Shown: piece after piece, positions 24,405-32,500 of the stretch | Numbering within the stretch: position 1 is the stretch's first letter | Layout of the letters: each line of letters starts with the position of its first letter | Source of the DNA: a virus | Length of the DNA: 32,535 nucleotides | IMG/VR virus record: IMGVR_UViG_3300035184_001104 | Span: 1-32,535 of that record | Direction: 5' to 3' (one strand) | Program-made: the position numbers and the translations under genes | The notes under the pieces: generated by a model | What the model was told of the DNA's origin: nothing | The model's database searches: none | The model's input: only the letters and a program-made list of their open reading frames with translations

Positions 24405-26123
24405 ATGAATATGAATAATGGTTATTCTCTAGAAGAAGTTAGAGAACTTGAAATACAATCGATAATGGGCGGAGATGATAAAGAAGTTAAAACTAGTGAG
24501 TATAAAAAATACTATTGGTTGAATGACGAGTCAAGAACTTTTTTATCCCGGGGATATATTACGGAAACTCCGGAACAAAGAATAAAAGATATGGCTAACA
24601 AGGCTGAGAGTATTCTTAAAATTGAAGGTTGGGCTGAGAAATTTGAAAAATATATGTCTAAAGGTTTCTATAGTTTATCTACACCTGTTTGGATTAACTT
24701 TGGAAAAGAAAAGGGATTACCGATTAGTTGTTATGGGTCAAATATTGATGATTCACTAGATAGTATACTGAACGCGGGTCGAGAAATAGGTATGATGTCT
24801 AAATATGGTGGTGGAACATCGGCTTATTTAGGTAATATTAGACCGAGGGGGTCTGTTATTAAAACAGGTGGTCGTGCAGATGGACCTGTACACTATTCTA
24901 GATTGTATGATACTACGGTTGACGTATGTAAACAATCTGAAGCTCGAAGAGGGGCTTGTGCGGTGTGGTTACCGATAGAACATGAAGATATCGCGGAATT
25001 TTTAGATATCGGTACTGAAGGTAATCCAATTCAAAACTTACAGTTCGGTGTTACCATAACTGATGAGTGGATGAAAGAGATGAAAGAAGGTGATTCTAGC
25101 AAACGTAAAATATGGGCTAAAGTAATTCAAAGACGAAGTGAGTTTGGTTTTCCATATATTATGTTTAAAGATAATACAAATAATAATACTCCTTACAAGG
25201 AATTAGGTTTAGAGATTACAGCCTCTAATTTATGTTCTGAAATACAGTTACCGACTGATAGTTTTAACTCGTTTGTTTGTTGTATTGGGTCTATTAACCT
25301 ATTACATTGGGAAGAGATTGAGAAAACAGATGCTATTGAGGTCTATACTCAGTTTCTAAATGCCGTTCTTGATGAATTCATATTTAAATCTTATAACATG
25401 GCTGGTATGAAGAGGGCTTGGAGATTCGCTAAAGACCATAGAGCGATAGGTGTTGGTGTTTTAGGGTATCACTCATTTTTACAGTCAAAATTAATTGATT
25501 TTGAATCAATAGATAGTAAGTACTACAATAATCTAATTTTTGAGACTCTAAAAGAAAGAACCGACAAAGCGTCTCAAGAGTTATTCAACAGGAATCCTGA
25601 AAAATATAAATCGATAAGAGATGGTTTTGCTAACACTACTTTAGTGGCGATAGCACCTACTAAGTCAAGTTCATTTATTTTAGGTCAAGTAAGTATGGGA
25701 ATTGAACCAATTAAATCTAACTACTTCGTTAAAGATTTGGCTAAAATTAAAACGGTTTATAAAAATCCTTATTTAATTGCTGAATTAGATAAATATGAAA
25801 TAAACACACCTGAAGTTTGGGATACTATTCTTAGAAAAGATGGGTCGGTTCAACATTTAGATTTCCCCACTAAAGATGTTTTTAAAACTTTCTTGGAGAT
25901 TACACCTAAAGAAATTATTTTACAAGCGGCTCAAAGACAAAAGTATATTGACCAATCTCAGAGTTTGAATCTTATGATTCACCCTTCAATTCCGGCAAAA
26001 GATATTAATCAATTATATCTATATGCTCATGAAGAAGGTGTCAAGACATTATACTACCAATTCTCACAGAATTCTGCTCAAGCATTCTCAAGAAATATCT
26101 TAGAATGTGTTAGTTGTGAATAA
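24405..26123 (+). CDS. nrdA: Ribonucleotide reductase class I, large subunit
   Basis: The 572-aa protein retains the catalytic parts: C109 (PISCYGSN), the N275-x-C277-x-E279 triad in NLCSEI, the partner cysteine C292 in VCCIGSINL, the radical-path tyrosine pair Y550/Y551 (KTLYYQ), and the C-terminal redox pair C568/C571 in ECVSCE. It reduces ribonucleoside diphosphates, with NrdB supplying the radical. It is much shorter than E. coli NrdA (761 aa) because the N-terminal ATP-cone is absent, so overall-activity inhibition by dATP is probably missing, suiting a phage that needs high dNTP levels. Two in-frame ATGs (24405, 24411) make the exact start uncertain by two residues. A strong terminator follows. 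Confidence 0.92.
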   Translation: MNMNNGYSLEEVRELEIQSIMGGDDKEVKTSEYKKYYWLNDESRTFLSRGYITETPEQRIKDMANKAESILKIEGWAEKFEKYMSKGFYSLSTPVWINFGKEKGLPISCYGSNIDDSLDSILNAGREIGMMSKYGGGTSAYLGNIRPRGSVIKTGGRADGPVHYSRLYDTTVDVCKQSEARRGACAVWLPIEHEDIAEFLDIGTEGNPIQNLQFGVTITDEWMKEMKEGDSSKRKIWAKVIQRRSEFGFPYIMFKDNTNNNTPYKELGLEITASNLCSEIQLPTDSFNSFVCCIGSINLLHWEEIEKTDAIEVYTQFLNAVLDEFIFKSYNMAGMKRAWRFAKDHRAIGVGVLGYHSFLQSKLIDFESIDSKYYNNLIFETLKERTDKASQELFNRNPEKYKSIRDGFANTTLVAIAPTKSSSFILGQVSMGIEPIKSNYFVKDLAKIKTVYKNPYLIAELDKYEINTPEVWDTILRKDGSVQHLDFPTKDVFKTFLEITPKEIILQAAQRQKYIDQSQSLNLMIHPSIPAKDINQLYLYAHEEGVKTLYYQFSQNSAQAFSRNILECVSCE

Positions 26124-26141
26124 AGAATAAACCAAACTAAC

Positions 26142-26180
26142 AAATCGTGATATGTCTTTAATGGTATGTCACGATTTTTT
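26142..26180 (+). terminator. Rho-independent terminator after nrdA
   Basis: A stem AAATCGTGA/TCACGATTT, extendable inward with A-T and G-U pairs and outward by AAC/GTT, closes a loop of about 10 nt and is followed by a T-run. It separates the metabolic block from the baseplate wedge genes. Confidence 0.85.
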
Positions 26181-26189
26181 ATTTGTTGG

Positions 26190-26202
26190 TATTTATAATA
26201 AA
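26190..26202 (+). promoter_or_regulatory. Late-promoter-like motif, exact copy (TATTTATAATAAA)
   Basis: The third exact copy of the 13-mer, placed 10 bp after the nrdA terminator and 38 bp before the gp25 gene. A partial second copy (TATTTATCGAT) touches the start codon at 26217-26227. Confidence 0.55.
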
Positions 26203-26227
26203 TAAGTAAGACAATATATTTATCGAT

Positions 26228-26665
26228 ATGGCAAATGGTACAACATACGGAATTACATTTCCTTTTTTAGATTCTGTTGAGGGTAAGTTTTTAGAACTAA
26301 CTCAAAATAATGATGAAGAGATTAGAACTGATTTAATACATTTAATATTAACTCGTAAAGGTAGTAGATATTTTTTACCTACTTTTGGTACTAGATTATA
26401 TGAGTTTATTTTTGAACCTATGGATGGTCCAACTTTTTCAGATATACAAGCGGAAATAAAAGAAGCTGTTGATGAATTTATGCCGGGAATTACTTTAAAT
26501 GAAGTCACTATTAAACCGGCTTCTGAAGAAATACCGTCTATTGAAAATAATGTATATCAAGTTCCGGGTTTAGAGACTAAAGAACATACGGCTAAAGTTA
26601 AGATAGATTATACAATAAATAACAGTGCATTCAGTAGCAATGATTTTATAATCATTAACATTTAA
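26228..26665 (+). CDS. Baseplate wedge protein (gp25-like)
   Basis: The 145-aa protein belongs to the GPW/gp25 family: NNDEEIRTDLIHLILTRKG, then LPTFGTRLYEFIFEPMDG from about residue 50, the lysozyme-like-fold signature with the conserved P-x-F-G-T motif, followed by an amphipathic helix and a C-terminal strand pair. In T4 (132 aa) gp25 sits in the inner baseplate and nucleates sheath assembly. It is followed after 5 bp by the gp6 gene, the usual pairing in contractile systems. A late-promoter-like motif precedes it. Confidence 0.9.
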   Translation: MANGTTYGITFPFLDSVEGKFLELTQNNDEEIRTDLIHLILTRKGSRYFLPTFGTRLYEFIFEPMDGPTFSDIQAEIKEAVDEFMPGITLNEVTIKPASEEIPSIENNVYQVPGLETKEHTAKVKIDYTINNSAFSSNDFIIINI

Positions 26666-26670
26666 ATATT

Positions 26671-28509
26671 ATGGGTAATAAGAAAATTTCATATACGACA
26701 AGGGACTTCCAAGGGATAAGGACGGAGTTAATTAACTTTACAAGAACTTATTATCCGGATTTAATTGAAAATGTAAATGACGCGTCAGTCTTTTCAGTTT
26801 TATTAGATTTAAATGCGGCGGTAACAGATAATTTACAATTTAATATAGATAGAAGTATTCAAGAAACAGTTCTTCAATACGCACAACAAAAATCTTCGGT
26901 ATTTAATATCGCTAGAACATATGGGTTAAAAATTCCGGGACAAAGACCATCAGTTGCTTTAGTCGATTTTTCTATCACGGTACCGGCTTTCGGAGATAAA
27001 GAGGATTTGAGGTATTGTGGTATATTAAGAAGAGGTTCTCAATCCATTGGGGCAGGTCAAGTTTTTGAAACAGTTTATGATATTGATTTTGCTTCAAATG
27101 TTGGTGGTGATGGTACACCTAACAGATTAAAAATACCTAATTTTGATTCTAACAATAAATTACTTAACTATACAATAGTTAAAAGAGAAACGGTGGTTAA
27201 TGGTATTACTAAAGTTTTTAAACAAACAATATCATCTAACGATGTAAGACCATTTTATGAAATATTTTTACCTGAAAAAAACATATTGGGTATTACTAGT
27301 GTTTTACTAAAAGACGGTACACAATATGCTAATGTACCACCGGCTCAAGAGTTTTTAGCGTTAAATAATCGATGGTATGAGGTTAAAGCGTTAGTTGAGG
27401 ATAAAGTATTTATTGAAGACCCTTCTAAGGTTTCTGATAACCCCGGTATTAAGGTAGGTAGGTATATTACTACAAATGATAAATTTATTAGTGAGTATAC
27501 TCCGGAAGGTTATCTTAAGATGACATTTGGTGGTGGTAGTCAATCCGCAGATGAACAATTAAGAGAATTTGCAAGAAATGGGTATAAACTTAATTTAAAT
27601 AAATATTCTAATAATTTTGCGTTAGGTTCAACACTTAAGTCTAACAGTACATTATTTATACAATATAGAATTGGGGGTGGTTTAGGTAGTAATTTAGGTG
27701 TAAATGTTATTAATCAAATCGGTGTTATATCATTTTTCGTAAACGGACCTTCTCAAAATATAAACACGAGTGTTACCAATTCTTTAAGATGTACTAATGT
27801 TACTGCGGCTATTGGAGGAGCAAATATTATGACGATAGAAGAAGTTAGAAATTTAGTTGGTTTTAATTTTTCATCTCAAAACAGAGCTGTCACTGTTAAT
27901 GATTACAACGCTATTCTTAGGACTATGCCTTCACAATTTGGAGCTCCGGCTAAAGTGGCGATAACTGAAAATAATAATAAGATTAATATTAAAATGTTAT
28001 CATATAATGAATCAGCCCAACTTACTGAAGTTGTTTCCGAAACTTTAAAAAATAATGTGGCTAATTATTTATCTAATTATAGGATGATGAATGATTATAT
28101 ATCTATCGAGTCTGCTAATGTTATTGATTTATCGGTTGATGTGGATGTCGTGTTGGATAATAGTCAAAATCAAGGTACTGTAATTTCTAATATTATTAAT
28201 ATTGTTACAGATTTTTTCAGTCCTTTAAATAGAGAAATGGGAGAAAATGTATACATTTCAGATTTAAGAAGATTATTACAATCGGAAAATGGTGTTATAT
28301 CATTATCCGACATTAAAATATTTAATCAAGTTGGGGGTCAATATTCTTCTTCTCAGACTTCCCAAAAGTATTCAGATTCTGATACTAGACAAATTGGTTT
28401 AGTTGATGACACTATTTTTGCCGAACCAAGTCAAACTTATCAATTAAGGTTTCCTAATAGGGATGTTAACGTTAGAGTTAAGAATCTTAAGAATGTGAAC
28501 TTCTCTTAA
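26671..28509 (+). CDS. Baseplate wedge protein (gp6-like, baseplate J family)
   Basis: The 612-aa protein matches gp6/baseplate_J proteins. Its N-terminus is YTTRDFQGIRTELINFTRTYYPDL with NDASVFSVLLDLNAAVTD, followed by a helix with QETVLQYAQQKSSVFNIARTYG, a beta-rich middle, and a C-terminal region with SSQNRAVTVNDYNAILRTMPSQFG, the conserved 'av...dye...' motif. T4 gp6 (660 aa) forms the iris ring of the inner baseplate and, with gp25 and gp53, triggers sheath contraction. gp25 immediately upstream supports the call. Two genes encoding membrane-associated products follow, unlike the T4 order (7, 8, 9, 10). Confidence 0.88.
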   Translation: MGNKKISYTTRDFQGIRTELINFTRTYYPDLIENVNDASVFSVLLDLNAAVTDNLQFNIDRSIQETVLQYAQQKSSVFNIARTYGLKIPGQRPSVALVDFSITVPAFGDKEDLRYCGILRRGSQSIGAGQVFETVYDIDFASNVGGDGTPNRLKIPNFDSNNKLLNYTIVKRETVVNGITKVFKQTISSNDVRPFYEIFLPEKNILGITSVLLKDGTQYANVPPAQEFLALNNRWYEVKALVEDKVFIEDPSKVSDNPGIKVGRYITTNDKFISEYTPEGYLKMTFGGGSQSADEQLREFARNGYKLNLNKYSNNFALGSTLKSNSTLFIQYRIGGGLGSNLGVNVINQIGVISFFVNGPSQNINTSVTNSLRCTNVTAAIGGANIMTIEEVRNLVGFNFSSQNRAVTVNDYNAILRTMPSQFGAPAKVAITENNNKINIKMLSYNESAQLTEVVSETLKNNVANYLSNYRMMNDYISIESANVIDLSVDVDVVLDNSQNQGTVISNIINIVTDFFSPLNREMGENVYISDLRRLLQSENGVISLSDIKIFNQVGGQYSSSQTSQKYSDSDTRQIGLVDDTIFAEPSQTYQLRFPNRDVNVRVKNLKNVNFS

Positions 28510-28546
28510 CAATTTATTTTATTAAAATATTTTGTATTTTAATAAT

Positions 28547-29425
28547 ATGGATACTTTAAACACGTTTATCGATTTTATTAAGGGAAACAATGGTAGTTGG
28601 GTCCAAACTATCTTTTCAGGTTTATTTCTAAACTTAAAACTATGGGTTTATTTATTTATTTTTATCTATCTAATAAAAAAAATAAAACATAATGTAATAA
28701 ATTATGTGATAATATTTATGATGTCATTCTTGGTTATATTTGAAATTATAAATATAACTGATAGACAAAATTATGAGGTGGTTAAATATCAGTTTGAGTT
28801 AATTAATAAAAGTAGTGAAAATTTAGTTATTGTAATTCAGGGGGCTAACAATCCGGTTAAAGATGCTATTAAAGATAATCAAATTCAAGTTGACAATACC
28901 TCATCTCGAGATTATGATGGTTTAGGGTTGGTTGAGAGTTACGTGGAGGATGAGAAAACCCAAGTCATGACTTACGTCGGAACTCACTCATTTAACCTAA
29001 CTCCAATTCGTATAATTAATATGGTAAATGACTTTAAGTTATCTAAACCAAATGGTAAAATTATTTTAGTTGGTCATAGTTTAGGGGCGTATAATATTGT
29101 TCAAGCGTTAAAAGAGTTAAATAAAATAAATGTTAGTGTGGACTTAGTGATACTATTAGATACTTCGAATAAAAAATATAATAACTATGATTTCGTAGTT
29201 CAAAAAAACGTTAAAAATATTATTAATTATACCTCACCAAAATGGTCCGATAAATTAAGGTTTTTTACTAATTCAGGTGGTCAAGTAGTTTTATCTGAGG
29301 GTAATATTTATACTAATTATAGTAATCTCGAGATTGCGGGGGTTGAACATACCACGATAGATAATGAGATAACAACCTTAGTAATTAACGACATACAAAA
29401 CTTTTTATGTAGGAATTCAAAATAA
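28547..29425 (+). CDS. Membrane-anchored alpha/beta hydrolase (lipase/esterase-like)
   Basis: The 292-aa protein starts with two hydrophobic helices (about residues 22-43 and 50-68) joined by a basic KKIKH loop, then a soluble domain with an alpha/beta hydrolase layout: LVIVIQGANNP (oxyanion strand), IILVGHSLGAY with nucleophile S178 in G-x-S-x-G, LVILLDTSN with D205, and GVEHTTI with H268, in the canonical Ser-Asp-His order. The positive-inside rule puts the loop in the cytoplasm and the hydrolase domain in the periplasm. Substrate is unknown: lipid, ester-linked polysaccharide and lipoprotein are all possible. The start ATG 28547 is preferred over an in-frame TTG at 28532. It lies between gp6 and a giant membrane-segment virion protein, so lysis or envelope-penetration roles are both possible. 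Confidence 0.72.
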   Translation: MDTLNTFIDFIKGNNGSWVQTIFSGLFLNLKLWVYLFIFIYLIKKIKHNVINYVIIFMMSFLVIFEIINITDRQNYEVVKYQFELINKSSENLVIVIQGANNPVKDAIKDNQIQVDNTSSRDYDGLGLVESYVEDEKTQVMTYVGTHSFNLTPIRIINMVNDFKLSKPNGKIILVGHSLGAYNIVQALKELNKINVSVDLVILLDTSNKKYNNYDFVVQKNVKNIINYTSPKWSDKLRFFTNSGGQVVLSEGNIYTNYSNLEIAGVEHTTIDNEITTLVINDIQNFLCRNSK

Positions 29426-29426
29426 T

Positions 29427-29484
29427 TATGTTTTATGGTGTAGGTTTATTTTAAAACATATTAAGTTATCATTCTAAAATGATA
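29427..29484. other. Two small hairpins between hydrolase and giant gene
   Basis: TATGTTTTA (29427-29435) pairs with TAAAACATA (29452-29460), and TATCATT/AATGATA (29467-29484) forms a 7-bp stem with a CTAA loop. Neither has a T-run, so they are poor terminators; they may affect mRNA stability or be AT-rich chance pairings. Confidence 0.3.
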
Positions 29485-29491
29485 TATAAAC

Positions 29492-29504
29492 TATTTATCA
29501 ATAA
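29492..29504 (+). promoter_or_regulatory. Late-promoter-like motif (TATTTATCAATAA)
   Basis: A variant of the recurring motif 21 bp upstream of the giant gene at 29513, the same spacing as at 16812/16833. Confidence 0.42.
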
Positions 29505-29512
29505 AAGAAACG

Positions 29513-32500
29513 ATGTCTAAATCATATAGAATAAGGACCGAACCCGGGGTCGATAAATCACTTAACGTACAAATTGAGCAGGATTTCGAATATTTGGAAA
29601 TCTTATCGTTAAAATTATTACAAAGTGAAATATACACTAGACAATGTTCCGACTATGGGGTTATTATTGGTCGTGTTAGTGTAAATAACGGTTTTGGTAT
29701 TCCAAATGCTAAAGTTTCTATCTTTATTCCTCTTGAAAGTGAGGATGAGGAAAACCCTATTATTAGTGAATTATACCCTTATAAGACATTAAACGATGTT
29801 AATGAAGATGGTTATAGATATAATTTATTACCATATAAAAATTCGTATAATGGACATAGGGCCACAGGAACGTTTTTTGATAGGAATGATGTGTTAGTTG
29901 ACCCTAATTTAATTGAAGTTTTTGATAAGTACTACAAGTATACTGCCACAACTAATGACAGTGGTGATTTTATGTTATTTGGGGTTCCTGTCGGGAGTCA
30001 CCAAATTGTAATGGATGTTGATTTATCGGATATTGGGGAGTTTTCTTTATCACCTCAGGATTTAATTAGAATGGGTATTGCTACCGAACAAGAAGTTGCC
30101 GGTACTAATTTTAAAGTTGGTGAAAATTTAAGAGCGTTACCTCAGATTGTTAATATAAATAAGACTATCCAAGTAGAGCCTTTATGGGGTCAAGAAGACT
30201 TATGTGATTTAGGTATAAATCGAACTGATTTTGATTTAAGTGGGGAGTCTAATATTGATATAAGACCAACATCTGTTTTTATGGGTTCGATTATATCATC
30301 ACCTGATGATTCACCCGTTAGACGAAATTGTAAACCTAAAGGTAAACTAGGTTATCTATGTAATTTAACTACTAATTCAGGTGAAATACTAGCGATTAGA
30401 CAAACTATATTCCAAGATGAAGATGGTAGACCAATATTGGAAAGTGTTGACTTAGACCAAGGAGGTTTGGTTATCGATGAAAATGGTACTTGGTTATTGG
30501 ATGTACCTATGAACTTAGATTATGTTACGACTAATGAATTTGGTGAGAAAGTTATATCTAATGACCCAAAAATCGGTATACCTACATCAGGTAAATATCG
30601 TTTTAAAGTTAAATGGGGTCAAACACCCACTCTTAGTGAGCCGGTTAAAAGAGGTTATTTTTTAGTTCCTAATGTTAAGGAATATGGTTGGGATTCGGCA
30701 GGTTTATCAGTTACTAATTCTACAGACGCAGCAAATTCTTACGCATTTAGTTTAGATTGGGGTGAATACGGAGACGTTACTACACCAACAGGTGTAGCTA
30801 TGATACAAGAAGCTATAGATTGTGAGGATAGATTTTACCCTATGGTTTATAATAAAGTTTATACGGTCTCTCAATTTATTGATGAACAGAGAGCGGGTAG
30901 TGGAATAGAAAGGTATGTTGGTATTAAAAATATTTTAGATGGTGAATGTGACAGTACTAATAATAAATTCCCAACTAACGACGGTAATTTAAGGTTTGAT
31001 ATATTATATATTATTTTTGCATTTATCAGTATTATCCTAACACCAATATTTTTCGCGTTAGTAATTCTATTACATTTATTATATTTTACTATTTGGATTC
31101 TTAGAGTTGCTTTAATTCCATTACTAATCTTATGGGCTGCTGCGAAAATAATTAATTATGCGTTATTAATAATTGGGGCTGTTCCATATGCTATAGTTAT
31201 GATAATTGGATTTGCCGCTATGATTGTTTTATATGTAATAATTGGTATCGCTTTAGGTTTACTTCTGGCCCAACTATGGAAGATGGAATTAAAGGGAATA
31301 TCTTTACCTTTATTAACTTACCCTGATTGTAAAATGTGTGATTGTAGTGACACTAACGGTTTACCACCTGAGGAAACACCTGACGATGGTGAATATGAAA
31401 CGGGGGGGTTAGATGAAAACGAGTTTATTCCGTGTGAAACAATTGTAGTGGACGATACTCCTGTGAATCAACTATATTTAGGTACCTCAATTACACAACT
31501 AAGTACTACTTCAGCATTTAAATATGTTTCTCCAACTGACTCAATCGCTGGACCTTCAGGTATATTATCTTTATTTAACCCTTCTATAAAAGAAGGTATA
31601 ACGAGTCTATTAGCTGGTAATCAATATATTGGAGGTGATACTCCTAGTCCGAGTGGGATAGGTGTACCAACTCCGGTTGAGGTTGTTTATACAAGACCTA
31701 GTAATAATGAAGAGGTGGATTATAGATGGTATCATACCTTAAGTTTACCTATTGCTGACAGGGTAAATCTTTTTAATACTAAAGCCAAATACTTTAATCA
31801 GAATGCGGGTTATGGTAACCCCGGTGGTGGTGTTAATAGGATGAAAGTGAAATTCAACCCTACTGTTGAACCCGGTAAATCCCATTATGATAATACTATT
31901 ATTTTAATATGTAATAAATCTACTCTAAGTCGTTTTAGTCCGGGACAATTATTATCTTTTCAAAACCCATCTTATTCTAAGGATATTAATGTGAATGAGT
32001 TACCCGCAATTAATGATTATGGTAACAACTCTGTAACAGGTAGTACAAAAACGAGTGTGATAAATACTCCTACCGGATATAATATACCTTCAGTTACGGT
32101 TAATTGGTCAAGGTTAGATGGTACTGGTAATGATAGTACAACTTACACTAATATTAGTCAACCAACGGGTGATACTCAGAGTGTTGATTTTCATAAGTTC
32201 CCTACTGATATTGAATATTTTCAAGTCATAACGAGTATGACTTATGATGAATTTAATACCGATTGTGTCACACTATTAAGTAATTCACTTAATGTTAGAT
32301 ACCTTAATAATACAAGTAAAATATATAATACTCAATATTATCCCGGAAATATTGGCTTCCCCAATGTTGGAGATAGGATGCTTACTGGTTCACCCAATAA
32401 TATATTTTTAACTAAACCTATTGATAATGTTAGAGATACCTCGGAAAACATTGTTTTAATTTTAAATAGGGGTGTTGACCCTTACTCGCTTCCTACCGAA

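Noticed and set aside
459-28509. Stop-codon reassignment suggested by exclusive TAA use
   Set aside because: All large genes are intact under the standard code and contain no in-frame TAG or TGA, so no recoding is needed to explain them.
28532-28546. TTG at 28532 as the start of the hydrolase
   Set aside because: The ATG at 28547 is a stronger start, and the five added residues (MYFNN) carry no conserved feature.
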